A stretch of 64,000 nucleotides of DNA, taken from contig JBBPSI010000079.1 in assembly GCA_038093515.1 (NCBI GenBank), forward strand, positions 1-64,000, given 5' to 3'. Positions 21,429 through 33,500 of the stretch are shown in pieces. The stretch's first letter is position 1. Each line of letters opens with the position of its first letter. Under the pieces are notes generated by a model. That model was not told where the DNA came from and did not search any database. It saw only the letters and a list, made by a program, of their open reading frames with translations. Position numbers and translations under genes: made by a program. Source of the stretch: Butyriboletus loyo. Its lineage: Eukaryota; Basidiomycota; Agaricomycetes; Boletales; Boletaceae.

Positions 21429-23641
21429 CTAAAAGAGGGTTCCGTCGCTGATGATGTCGATGGGAGGTCCTCCCGTGGCCGGGCGGAGCTTCTTGGCGAT
21501 CTCCCTCCCGCCTTTCCAAGTTGCGCTCTCCAACACCTGTGCCAACGTCAGCGCTTCCTCAGAAAGGTTGTATTTCCGGCGAAGACCGTCCGCGATCCGA
21601 TCTCTATAGAAAGGAAATTTGGATTAGTAAAACGCATGTCAGTGTCCATCGAGAAGCAGAAGCCTTTTTCTTGCGGGGGGAGGCGGGGGGGTGGTTTAAG
21701 AAAAAAAAAAGAAAAAATACTCGATACGAACAGTTCGATGACCGTCATAGCGCGCCACTCTACCACGGCAGGATGCGATGGCGGTAGACGAGGGATACCG
21801 CTCTCATCGGGGACGTGCTCGGATGACAACACGCCTGGGCGAAGGGTCAGCACGCCGAGATCGACCAACAGACCGCCTGTTGTTCGTGCGGTGTTGCATC
21901 AGTCAGCCGGCCGCAAGACGGGTCAGGTTATCCCCCATCCGTCGTCTCCCCCAAAAAACGCTCACCGTTGCGGTATTCTGGCAACCCGGTCATGTCCTCC
22001 ATCCCGTCGAACGTCCACCCGAGCAGTTTCTGAATGGGCTCGATGAGACTGTACGAGATCCAGCCGGTGAGCTTGTGGAACGGGACGAGCGCATCTTCGG
22101 ATTCGGATTCGGATTGGCCTCCTGGTTGGCCCCGTGAGAGTGAGAGGGCGAGGGCGGGACAGGGCCAGACGTCCCCGAGGGGGAGGCCGTCCAACGTGAG
22201 TCTGGATGGCCAGATCGGGGAGAGACCGTCGATGAGGACGGACCAGAGCGCGGCAATGTGCACACGGCGCGTGGAACCCTCCAACTTGGACTGTGCCCCG
22301 AGGAAATCTGCGCGTTGGAGACGTGTCGTCAGTCTATTTCACATCCCATGACGACAGGCGGGGACGGGGCGCGCATGAGGCTGCCAAAAAGGGTGGGGGA
22401 AGGGGGGAAAGAGATGGAAGGGGCGATGAATGACGCAAAGGGTGGTGATGCGATGTGAATACGTGGGGGGAAAGGTTGACTCACCCAGCATGTTTCCCGG
22501 CCTGGCGTCTTGCCCGAAAATTTGGGGGTTCGATGTGAGCGCGGAACTAAGATGAACGAGGAGCGCGGTTCGACCTTCAAGTCCGACCATCGGGTTCGCG
22601 GCGCTGACTTGCATCGCCTCGGCAACTTTATCAACATTGATGCGCGCGAGTCCTTGTGCTGTTTTTCATCGCGGGATCATTTAAATAACATCAGCATCAG
22701 CCCAAATATCTGGTGATCGCGAAAAAGAAGCAAGCATGGTGAAAAGAGCAAAGGGAAAACGTGGGGGAGCCTGGAGGAGGGGGGGGGGTTGCGTACCGTC
22801 TACGCGATAGGGCTGTGAGACAGACCCCGAGAAAGCACCCGCGAGGAACATGTGTAGGCTAGCGACGGCGAGGCCTTCCGAGCGCGCAAACGTGTTGCGT
22901 CCCTCGCCGGGTTCGGTGTACGTCCAGTCGTTTCCGGCGCCGGCATCGAGAAGGACGGAGACGAGGAAGAGATCGAGGAGACGTTTGCATTGTTCGGTGG
23001 TGTCGACGCCGGCGGCTTCCCACTCTTGAAGCAAGGGTGCAATGCGGGGCTTACCAGCGTCCAGATGGCGCCATCGACCATGAGGTGGGATCTGTGGGGA
23101 AGAAAAGAGGCAAAAACGTCAGAGGGAGACGTCAACACAAACGCCATGTGACTGTCCAATGCGATCCCGTTTTTTTGTTAAAGATTGGGCTCCGCGACAA
23201 CGACATCATCACCATCATCACCATCATCATAGCGACGCGCGTCGGCGGGCGAAGGGTGGAGGGGGGGAAGGGGGGTACCGGGAACTCCCGGTACGACGAA
23301 ATTTGAAAAACGGAGAGTGTTTCACTTACTGTATCAAACGCGTTCGCAAAGTCTCTCTAAAACGGAAGGCGGAAGGGGGGAGCGCAGAAACAAAAAAGGC
23401 GATGAGATTGCGAAAAGAGAAAGACACGCGGGGGCAAAACGGCAACAGGGCGTACCTCCATGATGGCTGCACAAAACTCAATCACTGCGTCCAGCTTTCC
23501 AGGGTCGTAATCAAAGTACTGGAGTGCACCCTTTTTCGCAAGATCGTGTACTTGGGCACACCGTGATCTGATGGCTGGAAGGGTACGCAGGAACATCGCC
23601 TGTGCACGAGGAGAATTCATACTGCGTAGAAGCACCGACAT
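21429..23641 (-). CDS. URC4: URC4/Urg3-type uracil catabolism protein (DUF1688)
   Basis: Seven exons (23456-23641, 23330-23356, 22797-23091, 22485-22658, 21966-22307, 21721-21876, 21429-21601) give 1353 nt, 450 aa, the family's usual size. Conserved DUF1688 blocks: FLRTLPAIRSRC near the start, YFDYDPGKLD, IPPHGRWRHLDAG, FARSEGLAVASLHMF, HKLTGWISYSLIEPIQ, TGLPEYRNGGLLVDLGVL, VVEWRAMTV and the terminal PPIDIISDGTLF. In yeasts URC4 is needed to use uracil as a nitrogen source (URC pathway); its biochemical activity is not known to me. A second Met upstream (23689) is in frame, but the chosen start matches the conserved region better. The exon 6/7 junction uses GTATTT...AG with two possible acceptors and is the least certain. 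Exon 2 is only 27 nt. Confidence 0.92.
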
Positions 23642-24479
23642 GGGTCGATCTCGTTTCTGTTGGTGGAGATGTTGGATATGAATCAACAAGCGGGTACAGT
23701 TGTGGCACGAGGAATATGGTTTCTGGTAGGAACGCTGTTTGCCGGTAGATCTGAACTGGCAATGCTATCAGCTCGTATGTTTTGTGCGTCCGTGTCCGTA
23801 CAGTCGTATTACGAACGTCGTCGTCGTATCAGATCGGACGGCGCGGTGAGCGCCGTACAAGTTTCCTCGCTGGGTCTCCTGCCTTTTATGGTAATTAACC
23901 CCTGTCTCGGTGGTCCATTGAAGGGAGGCCCCATGAACAACAGCGCCCGGCAACCAAGTCAAGCACGACGAGAAATCAAACGTTTCGCCCCTCCGAGTCT
24001 TCCAAAAGCATCGTGCGACCTCTCTGCGATCAACCCGTGTCTCGTCTTCATCACGAATGTAATCGACCTCGAAGCATCATGGACATCACCGCCTTGAAAG
24101 CCCTGCATGTGCGTTGGTATCCTTTTTCACCAAACGAGCACTCACAGCTCGAACCCACTGTCTCAGGTAGTGAGGAGGAAAGCCCAACTCGAGGCGGCCG
24201 CCATGGGGTGGGGACATCATCTCAACATCGACCGACTCGGACCGCTGAATCCAGACGTCCCAAAAAAACAAAACTTCCCCATTCACAGCCATAGCACTGG
24301 TTTTCGCGCCCCTTTCCCTCCTCCCGAATTGCAGTTTCGGTTTTCAAAGGTCCCGCTGACTCCCGAAGCCGGCACACACACATTAGCATCTGCATCGCCA
24401 GTGGCAGCTCCAAGTCACGAAAGCAAACTTCGTCTTCCAACTTTGAGATGCTCCGGCTGCCCGAGGGTCTGACATATAT

Positions 24480-24572
24480 CCACCATCCATTATCCATTAA
24501 CTATCCATATCCACTATCCACTATCCACTATCCACTATCCACCATCCACTATCCATTGTCCATCATCCATAT
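24480..24572 (+). repeat. Microsatellite, (TATCCAC)n-like
   Basis: About a dozen imperfect 7-bp units (ATCCACT/ATCCATT) in a row. It reads through as YPLSTIH repeats in one frame, but no gene is evident. Confidence 0.85.
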
Positions 24573-24895
24573 ACGTATCCGCAACGAGATCACAGAAACC
24601 ACGTCATCCGTATCCTTGATCCAAAAAAAAAAAACCAAGACTCGATCGACCCACCGACCTGTGCTTGTGACGCTTGTGTACTTGTGTGCTTGTGTACTTA
24701 CACCCCCAACCCGAGTCCTATCCTGTTTTCTCTACCTACCCAGATGGGGCGGGGAGGGGGGGGGGTTCGATTCGACGATTCTCGCCACGTGTCCGTCCCC
24801 AGTTCCCACCAACTTTACAGAACGTCAAACGTCCAGCATCGCCTTGCCCTGCGCATGCGCATCCCGTCCAATCCAGTTCCAGCTCGGTTCAGGGC

Positions 24896-25039
24896 TCCCT
24901 CACCCTCACCCTCGCCCTCGCCCTCGCCCTCGCCCTCATTGTCAACGTGCGGCACCAACATCACCCAATTGATCGGACACGACATTCGTCCCACACGCTC
25001 ACACACACATCACACATCACGCATCACGCATCACGCACG
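24896..25039 (+). repeat. Simple repeats (CCCTCG)n and (ATCACGC/ACATCAC)n
   Basis: A (CCCTCG/CCCTCA) hexamer run at about 24898-24937 is followed by an ACACATC/ATCACGC run at about 24992-25039. Confidence 0.8.
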
Positions 25040-25240
25040 AAACGTATACGAATAAGCTCAAACAAGCAAGCACAGCTCACTTTTTTTTTTTGGGGGGGGG
25101 GAGGGACAGGGGAACAAATTAGAATAATAGACATCATTGATACATGATACATCACGAGGCGAGGAAATGACGGGAGCCGAGAGTGAGAGAAGCAAGGAAA
25201 GATGGATGCGGGAAAAGGAAAGGACGAGAACAGCAACCCT

Positions 25241-25605
25241 TCATGAAGTCGCTTGCAGTCGTGCGCAATAAGGGCACATCAGATCCTTCTTTTGGCCTAC
25301 TTTAGGTTGGGCCCTGCCCATCCTAGCGGAGAGAGAAAGAGAGACTCGTCAGCCAGATCATCCCGCGCGTCGCAAAACACTGGACAACACGAACATTTGT
25401 AAACACGTCGCCGAGCATCCGATACATGGTCGCACATGCTGAGCGCTGTACCGACATCGATTGGACCCGCAATCGACCTAGCATCGTCGTTGAGTAAAAA
25501 CGTGCAACGACGCGCAAACGTGAGCGAAACAACTACCTTGCTCTCGGTATAAGGCTCCATGTGTCCGCAGGAGAACTCGATACATTGCGTTTCGCGGTAG
25601 CACAT
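25241..25605 (-). CDS. Small Cys/His-rich protein, unknown function
   Basis: Three exons (25537-25605, 25395-25477, 25241-25322; 234 nt, 77 aa). It starts MCYRETQCIEFSCGHMEP and contains DCGSNRCRYSAQHVRPC, IGCSATCLQ and LMCPYCARLQ. Spaced C..C, CGH and CPYC motifs suggest a small metal-binding fold. The pattern 'MCYR...CGH...DC...CRYS..H...C..C' is one I associate with abundant short hypothetical proteins in Agaricomycetes, with no assigned function. The first two exons end at good donors, and phase is kept (the second intron splits an ATG codon). No signal peptide. RING-like or zinc-ribbon activity cannot be claimed. Confidence 0.75.
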
Positions 25606-26874
25606 ATTGACTGGAATGGGAATGGACTAGTGTCTGTTCTTCCCCCCCCACGCCCGAGTCAGAAACACGCGACGCGGCAAAGAAAAACAAAGACGAGCGT
25701 ACGCGTGTAGGATAGATTAGGATAAGTTCAAGGTAGACGTAGGAGGAAACGTGCGAGAGCAGACGAGGTAGAACGAAGCGTGTGGGCTGAGAAACTCGGA
25801 CTGGGCTGGGCGTAGCTCGTTGAGGATGATTTCGACCCGCGTTCAGACCGAGCTTTATACCTCTCTCCACCGCCTTTGGATCCCGGGCAATCAAGCGTGG
25901 ATCTCGTTTTGCCCCAGCCCCAGTTCTTGCAAGAAGCCCTTCATCCGAGATCAGAAACCAGAACGGGTGTGCGGGGTGGGATTTCAATGTCGACAGGCCA
26001 GTTTCGTGTGCACCAAGCGGTCGATCATCCATCTGATGAGATGCCCAGATCCGAGCCCTTTTAAGAGGCGCGGGGGATCATATACCACATCCAACCCTGT
26101 CATGGATCGTGACACCTGATAGTAAATATGCCATCGCGGAGTCAGGCTCAGTCAGCCCCTCGGGATGGACCAAGTCACTAGTTCCGATGACGCACCAAAC
26201 CCATTCCCGGGTCTTGCAATTGCCGTGATACATACAGCGAGGAAAAGAAACCGACCCAGAGGTTGTTCCACGTCCACTGGAGAGAAACGGTGCTAGTGGT
26301 GGGGAAGGATGGGGAAGACGTGCCAACTGTCAAGGAATGATGCGGCATGTCAGTTTACGTCTCGGGTCGTCGAAAGGATGTAACACATCTAAAATGAACC
26401 GGCCCCCGAGCTACGCAAAAACGGCGCCAAACCATATCGGGAAAAAACAGGGTTGAACGTTTATTCGCACAACGCCCGAGTCCCACACGTGAGAGCAGGG
26501 CAGCGTAGAGTGCTCATGACCGCCCGCAGCGCCGGCGGCGCGAACAGAGGGGGCACATCACTCCAGCTGCAAAAAGAGGGCGCAAATGGAACGACCATGA
26601 CGACGAGTTCGCCGTGAGGGTCTTGCCGACAAGGACGGCTCAAAATAGAGGCAATGCCCTCACACGTAGGGCAACCAAATCAAACCAGCACCAAGGGCAA
26701 AAAAAAACTGTCATAGTCGGTCTCAGAACATGACTCAAAAAGGGAGCGTCATCCAGCGTATTAAAAATACCCAAACGCACAGCTAAAGACGTTTTCTGGG
26801 GTCAGCTTTGCGGGCAGGCGGGGAATAAGCTCCGACCTTGACAAATAGGCTGGGTGGACTGTTGCGTGCTGCTT
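25606..26874. other. Intergenic region
   Basis: No convincing coding sequence on either strand. It includes the presumed promoter of the small Cys-rich gene (left) and the 3' region of HIS2 (right). Short open frames at 25820-26119 and 26461-26643 show no recognisable pattern. Confidence 0.5.
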
Positions 26875-27950
26875 TTAAGTTTGGACTGATGGCGCGCAGC
26901 GCTTCCAAAAGTCATGCTCCAACCACTCGCCAGAGACGCGTGTCGCTGAAAGACCCCGTTCGAAAGCGATGCCGTTCGGCGCGCGGGTTAAATACCAGAG
27001 TTCTTTGACACCCAAGTGACGCAAGTAATCTCGCATTCGAGGGTAGTTTTCTCCCACGCGATGGGGCCCATGACTGTCATCGGAGAGGGTGAGGCGACCA
27101 CCCAGCTCGATGATCAACTACTGACGCCATGAGGACATGAGAAAGAAGGGGATCTTGACCCACGCACTGCAGCGACATCCTCTCCGGGATACGACGTCAG
27201 CCAACCCTTCCTCAAGGCGGCCGCGTTGACTTCGAATAGAGCGCCATAGTGAATGGCGTATTTAACGTTTCGTTTTAATTTGTCCCATGCATTCGGAAAT
27301 TCGGAGATACGCAATTCTGGGTTGTAGAGTCGGCACACGTCCAGGTGACCGATAATTTCCGGGCGACAACGTTCCAGCAATCGGTAATGCGCATCAAAGT
27401 ATGTCGAAAGGAAATTGTCCATGCGACCGTTTGCGTTGGCATTCATTTCAGCCACCGCATCTGTGACAGTGCAGGTATGCAGCGCCCTCTCGAACGAGGC
27501 ATGATCAAAGTCGATGGGAATGGCGTTGACGTGGTGGATCGAGCCAACGATGTATTCAATGCGGCCCGAATGCTGGGTCAGAAGGGCACTCAATTTTTCC
27601 AGATCTGTATTCGTGATGAACTCGGTCTCTAGACCGACCAGGAGGGTGATTTGGGAGGCGTATGATGACTTGAGCCTGTGGGCTTCGACCAGGAAGTCTG
27701 TGAATTGCTGTATCAGGAAATCAGGGGACAACCCTGCCTAAACGCGAAGAAAATGAGTCGAATGCGGGCACGCGTAAGGGAAGGAAGGGACCTCTTCCGG
27801 ATACAGGTCATCAAGCCTATACCGTGGAACATGTTCGGTGAGGCCATATACCTCGAAGCCCTGCTTGATGGCTTCCAAGACAACCTCCTCGAGGGTTCCC
27901 GAGGCATGCCTGCAGAACTGACCAGAATGTGAGTGGTGACTGAAAGGCAT
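26875..27950 (-). CDS. HIS2: Histidinol-phosphatase, PHP family
   Basis: Hydrolyses L-histidinol phosphate to histidinol, the penultimate part of histidine biosynthesis, in the cytosol. Three exons (27792-27950, 27168-27737, 26875-27117) give 972 nt, 323 aa, near yeast His2 (335). PHP metal-site motifs: HSHSGQ at the N-terminus, YGLTEHVPRY, GLETEF, GSIHHVNAIPIDF, IGHLDVCRLY, and LSDDSHGPHRVG near the C-terminus. The start chosen (MPFSHHSHSGQ) places the first motif at the very N-terminus as in homologues; an in-frame Met lies six codons upstream. The first intron has an unusual donor (GTCCCT). Spo7 ends only 55 bp upstream, so the promoter probably overlaps that gene's 3' end. Confidence 0.95.
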
Positions 27951-28005
27951 ATTGCCGCCCTCTTGCAAAAAACGTTAAGGCGACATATCTTACGTAATAG
28001 ACTGG

Positions 28006-29340
28006 TCAGGTTGAGGACGCTCGCTGGTCTCTGCAGCGTTCACGCTCGCTCGTCTCTTCCAGCCCCGGACTTTGATGGCGTATTTTACATCCTTTGAAAA
28101 TCAGAAACCTAATGCCCTGCTTCTCGCCCTGAGTATTCACACTCCGCTTGCCGATCCCGCTCTCTAGCCGTAGTATCTCGTAAAGAACAACGACCTCGTC
28201 CCCTCCACCAGCGCCGTCGACAGAACGTCGTGTGTGCGATGTCCAACTCAGCTGCTCGACTGTAACCGTCAAAGATGCCTTTTCATTCATTTGCGGGGGA
28301 AGAAGTTGAGAAGAACATACGGCAGGGGTGCCTCGTCGTGAGGCTCTTGTCATAGGGCTAGACCTTCTAGACGGAGACGGCGTTGGAAACACACTTCCAA
28401 CTCCCCTCCCCCTGGTGGACGAAGTTGCCGTTCGCACCTGTGGCACCGCCAACAGGTGCACCACAGGTGGCTTATTCCACGGCATCTGGAAGCACAACCA
28501 GCCCAGCCATGTTTGCATCGCATCCGACCGCTCTCGCTCTTGTCGCTTCCGCTCAAAGGCCGCCCGGTAGCGTTCATAAGACTCGCGAAATGATCGATCC
28601 ACGCGAGATGAGAAAATAAGCTCACCGCGAGGGTTCGCCGTAGGGGGGATTGGGGGGATGGGTACAGACGTCCCACGGTCGGTGGGTGACGATCGTGTCA
28701 GAGAGCGACTCGCGGATTCATGTGACGGTTCTGCCCGCGGAAAACGAAGCGTAAACGGATTCAGGGATATTTTCGACCGTAACGGGGGCCTGCGAACGTT
28801 GAGGTACATGTTCAAGGATCGCAACGCTTTGTTTGCGTGAGGGACGTAGCTTCGAGAAGGATTCGTGATCAGGACGTTCTGATGGATTTAAAGCAGTGCA
28901 TCATACCGATTGGCATAAGCGATCTTTTCCGAGTACATCCCGCTCGCAAAGAAGAGGAGCAGAGTGGTGATTGCGACGAACAACAGTCCAGAAGCAAAGT
29001 ACGGATGTGGTTTCGCGCTCGCCGCGGTTCCACAGAGATCGGGGAGAACATGTCGAAGGATGTAGGTATAGGGTATGTCTAGGAATGACGTCTGCAGTAC
29101 GACTTCGGATAGAAGGAAGGCAATGACGAGAACGAGGTGGAGCACGAACACTGCCTGGTGCTCAGCTCAGGGATACGGCGAGAAGGAACGGTGCTCACGT
29201 TGATACCGCGATTTCCTACGCTGCAGGGATGCAGCGTTCGTCTTGAGTCTCTCTTCGAAAAAGAGCAGGTCGCGGTAGGTTGCCGGGTCATTTGGTGGGT
29301 GGAAAGCAGGGAGCGCGTGTGAGGCACTACCTCGCGCCAT
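28006..29340 (-). CDS. SPO7: Spo7, regulatory subunit of Nem1-Spo7 phosphatase
   Basis: Three exons (29199-29340, 28907-29150, 28006-28849; 1230 nt, 409 aa). The Nem1-Spo7 complex sits in the ER/nuclear membrane and dephosphorylates the lipin Pah1, controlling lipid storage and nuclear shape. Family signature: ATYRDLLFFEERLKTNAASL; a first TM segment FVLHLVLVIAFLLSEVVL; a second TM SGLLFVAITTLLLFFASGMY running into SEKIAYANR across an intron to YVPHANKALRSLNMYLNVR; then NPFTLRFPR and NPRGELIFSSRVDRSFRESY. The C-terminal tail is low-complexity, and a 42-nt in-frame intron (around 28320) may be spliced from it. The ATG at 29340 is the one in frame with the conserved N-terminus. Confidence 0.93.
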
Positions 29341-29625
29341 TCATTCGGACTGATTTCAGAACGAAACAAGTGATCTTGTTCAAGATACAGTCGGTGTCCG
29401 ATACTACTCGCTCGGGCACAAAATGTTCAACGTCGAGCTGGGGCTACTACTAGTCGGTAACCGGACCGTCGAGGGAATTGTTTTACGACTCACGTGACCA
29501 GTCCAGCCGTACAAAGGGTGACGCGACTTGCAGCGTGTCCGCCGTGAGGCAGTTCGTTCTGTGTCCCGGAGCAACCAGCGTCCTCCCGCGAGTCTGATTT
29601 TTTATCATTTTCATTCAAGCTATCC

Positions 29626-30978
29626 ATGATTGTTCTCCTCGCTTCCGTCTCTTTGTTTGCGCTGGTCGTCACTAGTCGCCCAACTGGCCTCAATGACTTG
29701 TGAGTCTCCTCATGTAGATCATGCTGTGGACACATGCTCGACGGCTATTTCCATCCGAAGTGCTCCTACCCCTACATTCCAGACTGCCATCCAGGCTGCG
29801 TTCCGGATTCATCCAGGGTCAGTCTTGCTCCACAGGGTCTGTAGTGATGACTGACGTGATTCCCCTGCGACGTGTACAGTCAAGATGACCTCAAACTCGA
29901 CACTGCTCGCCTCCACGCTCAAAAATCAAAGCCACAGTTCGAGTATCTCTCCGAGCATCGCGCGGAAAACATTGCCTCGTTCAAAATTTCCCCCGTGGTA
30001 AAGCCACAGTTCGAGGCTTTCTTGGAGGAAACCCCAGACAGGCAGGATGCATTCGACACCAATGATGAACTCGACGACGCCCGAGTCGACCACATTACCA
30101 GCGAGCCGGTTGCACTAGAGCCCATCGTTAACGATCAGCGGGAGGCTGCGACCGGCGAAACTCCCCGCACGCCGCTTGTAGTGATGGCGTTCTCCTGCGT
30201 AGCTGCGTTCTTGGCACTTGCCTGTATCGCGTTGACGCTGTACATCATCAAGTCCCTGCGATCCCAGGTACTTGCGTCGAAGAGAGCATGGGAGTTGCTC
30301 CCGCGTTTCTGGGGGCGTCCTCGATCCTCGGTCTCCCAGGAGAACACGAGTGTGACAGCGAAGGAGCATCTCTTGGGTGGAGGTTGTCTCCTACTTCAGA
30401 CAGAAGTCGAGGAACAACGCCTCCTCCATGCTGAACAGGGGTCCGCGGAGAGGCGTGACTTCCGTATGGAAGACAAACTCCCCCATCTTGACTCTGCATC
30501 GGACATGGACTCGGAGTGGGATGATGTTGATGAGAAGTATCAGGATGCGCTTGATACGACACCTCTTCCAATCATTCACGACCTCCCACTTGAAGAACAC
30601 GTGTCTCACCAGTCTCATCTTGGTAACCCACCTTTGTCATCCTGGGAGTCCCGCCCATTCGATCAGCCAAGAGGTGATCGCAGCGCTCCTCTGATGCGCG
30701 AATTATGTTCCTCCCGGCCAGGCTGGTCGGTCCGCGCAATTGATTCCCCTGCGCTTGGTCTATCCTCGCGGGAAGGTGGTGGCGTCGATTCCACCACGCA
30801 GTCGCTCATTTATCCCCAGCGTCGTGCTTACCGTTCAGCCGTTCCCGAATTTGACATCGCACTCGCGATGCAACTTCGTCCCGGTCTCGGTATTGGCGCG
30901 GATTCCGCATGGATGGTTCGTTTCTTGATGGCTATCTTTGGCTGGTTTGCAGTTGCCTTGACGGGCAATACTCGGTAA
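29626..30978 (+). CDS. Predicted single-pass membrane protein, unknown
   Basis: The main exon runs from about 29880 to the stop at 30976-30978. It encodes a Gln/Glu-rich luminal part (KSKPQFEYLSEHRAENIASF), a TM helix at VVMAFSCVAAFLALACIALT, an acidic cytoplasmic stretch (HLDSASDMDSEWDDVDEKYQ) and a hydrophobic C-terminus FDIALAMQLRPGLGIGADSA then WMVRFLMAIFGWFAVAL. The first exon (29626 on) begins with a signal-peptide-like MIVLLASVSLFALVV. How the first exons join is uncertain: a TGA at about 29700 must be spliced out, and a GTGAGT donor there with acceptors near 29790 and 29883 gives an open frame. The C-terminal block looks conserved in Agaricomycete hypothetical proteins, but I cannot name the family. 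Divergent from Spo7 (286 bp apart). Confidence 0.7.
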
Positions 30979-32713
30979 AGCAACCTATGAACACCACCAC
31001 GGGTGGGTCACCGTTTGTTGACATGCGTTCAATGGGTTGGGTTTTCCGCTGGGTCGCCGCCGAATGAACACCATCATGGATATTACGACGGAACTCGTTC
31101 TATGCACAACTCTCTTGGATCGATTATGGCTGTTTCTTCCTTCTTTTCGTGATGTAGCACCGTCTCGTTTTCTACGCATTCCTGCCCTTCGTCGTTCCCA
31201 TGCCGTGCCGTCGTTGTTCACTTTTCTATTTTCTACAAGTTTGCATCATACCCGTACGCACTACCCCTCCCACGGAACCAGAGCTCGTAGAGAACTGTCC
31301 TTTTTTTCGTCGTCTTTTTCTGCACGGTTCACATGCATTATCGCAGTAATCTGGAATTATACACGTTCACGCTGGACGAAGGTACCGAGCGATGTCATTG
31401 ATCGATGGGCGCGACGGTCGGTAGAACTCTGCCGCCGGTCACGCTAGCCTAGGTACACGTACGAGGGGCATCAGGTAGGGTCGCGGTTCTAGTCGCATCT
31501 ATCACATACGTTTCGCTCGTAATCACCGTCTGGAAGCACGACGATGACGCGATGACGTCCATGATCAACTCAACTACATATATCATACATAAGTTCAAAT
31601 CTTTGGTGATCGGAAGACGGTCCTATCTGATCAGGAGACAAGAAGCGTTTGGGCGAGGGGGTGTCGAACAACTTGGGATCGATGCATCGATCGTCAACCG
31701 TCCGACTCGGAATCCTTCGAATCCTCGTCTGAAAAGTGAGGACGGAAGTTCAATATTCAATATCAATGATTTCGCGAGTTTGCGACACATACGACGTGCA
31801 TGATGTATAACGTATAACGTATAATATCCAAATATAATATATGCATCCTCGCACACCAGAAATCACCCAGATGAACGGCGCCTGAATCCCACCAAGCGCG
31901 ACGTGTGCCATTTTTATTTCATGGCCACGACGTTTGTTGTTTCAGCCCCAACGATGTATGATATCTGTGGACTGTTGGCGTGGTCAGCATATATAATGCA
32001 TTGTGTGATGAAGAGCAACCATCGGTAGAAAAAAAGAACGGGGAATTCCTTGCGTCGCATCCTCCTAGCTCGAAGGAGTCACGGCGATGCTGCTCGGTGG
32101 AATCAAGAACTGTGCTATGCTTGGACTCGGACGTGTTACCAACACACTGAATCAGAATGCTCACACTTTGGACTTTGTGGAGCACGCATGAATGGCTGCG
32201 ACACTAGTGAAAAAAAGGGGTGTACCATGTATATAGGCGCCACTTGAAATTTGACCATGTGGTGGTACGCAGACGTCCACTCTTCAGATTTCGCGCCGAC
32301 GTCCTAGCATCACAAAAATTGTAGAATTGTGAGTCTGACTTGGAGGTCGGCGAGGATAAACATCATGACGAATTGGTGGCGAATAGCGGCGTGGCACAAA
32401 GTTGAAACGTGGCTGCCGGATGGCATCCCGCCTACGCATCTATCTCTCGTTCGTTGTCCCGCCCTTTCTCAACGAGATGGCTCCAAGTAGGAGGAACATT
32501 TGAGCCTGTGCATCATCATGTCAACCATGCTTACCAGTAAATTATCGCGTCGACGTACCCATGCAGTGACATATGGTGACTGGTCATTCACCATACCAAT
32601 CAAACCATCTACACGCGAAACGGCATCGTTTGTGTTTTTCGCAACTCCCAAACCGAGATTTAGAGTTGTCGGCGAGTATGCCTAGTGGATTCTTCGTCAG
32701 AACTACCTGACGA
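30979..32713. other. Intergenic region
   Basis: Holds the 3' region of the membrane-protein gene and then sequence with no supported gene. An imperfect ACGTATA repeat (CGTATAACGTATAATAT) lies at about 31806-31830. No transposon ends recognised. Confidence 0.5.
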
Positions 32714-32894
32714 TCTGACACTGAGACATACCTATCATGGGCTGCACGACGAGACCAGAGAGTGATCCAGCCAGGAAAACGGTGGCCATGAGCGACTTTG
32801 GGAGGCCAAGGGAGAGCAGGTATGGTGAGGCTATATGACGTCAGTAGCTCGTATCATGGCGAGCTGCAGACGGTCACCATAGGACATTTCCACC
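32714..32894 (-). pseudogene. Inverted fragment of the sugar transporter gene
   Basis: The reverse complement is nearly identical to about 18657-18837: end of transporter exon 1, the whole first intron (including GTGACCGTCTGCAG...ATATAG), exon 2 and the start of intron 2. Only a handful of mismatches are seen over about 180 bp. Retention of introns shows a DNA-level copy, not a retrocopy. Homology stops sharply at GGTGGAAATGTCC (32882-32894), where WD40-type coding sequence begins. Confidence 0.9.
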
Positions 32895-33500
32895 AACATC
32901 CATTGAGCAAGGACCCCGAGGACGTATCGAAACGCTTGACTGAACCGAACGAGACAGCAAAAAGTTGAAGACCATCAGCCGACCAAGCGAGCGGTGACGA
33001 TTTTTGCTACCTGATCTGGAATGGGACGTCGAACGGCTGTTGACTCCAAAAGAACACGAGCTTGTCAACCGAGCCTGTCGCAAGTTTCGTCGAATCGGGG
33101 GAGATGTCGATCAAGAATATGATGTCTGTGTGACCTTTGATGTCCAGGACCTTTTTTTGCGTCTTCGCGTCCCATTCTCCCCGCCATCGCTCGGCCGGAT
33201 TCCACACACCAACCATTTGCGATCCAAGATCCGGCAATAACGCAGAAGAAAAGATTTCTGCATCTTCGGCTCGAATTGGTTCGCCAACCTCCTGTCCCTC
33301 ATCTACTCGCCATCGCCGAACTATCCCTTCAAGACCGCAAATATCTTCGGCGAAGGAGATTGAGCATATGTCAGGTCAGTGATCAGCGATTTCAGTTATT
33401 ATTTTTGAGCCATCTGAAAGTCGATGGGGGTCATTATATGTATTCGCCAATGACTAGTACGTGCCTTCTCCCATCGATTTAATTATGTCCACTACACACA
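32895..33500 (-). pseudogene. WD40-repeat gene remnant
   Basis: On the minus strand the frames read EDICGLEGIVRRWRVDEG, then VGVWNP, VLDIKGHTDIIFLIDISPDS followed by TKLATGSVDKLVFFW, and AWSADGLQLFAVSFGSVKRF. These are typical WD40 blades (GH...SPDG..LATGS.D..V..W). An in-frame stop (about 33008) and frame changes, no start and no complete propeller indicate decay. Such propellers are usual C-terminal parts of NACHT/HET-type allorecognition proteins, but no such N-terminus is visible next to it. It abuts the transporter fragment. Confidence 0.75.

Larger units (their letters stand above)
23642..25240. other. Gene-poor region upstream of URC4 with simple repeats
   Basis: Presumed URC4 promoter at the left, then pyrimidine-rich simple sequence. 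No gene is supported. Polypurine/pyrimidine, T and G homopolymers are common (for example 25081-25102). Confidence 0.5.

Noticed and set aside
24448..25147. Overlapping long frames with YPLSTIHYPLS and similar repeats
   Set aside because: Products of microsatellite sequence; no initiation context or homology.
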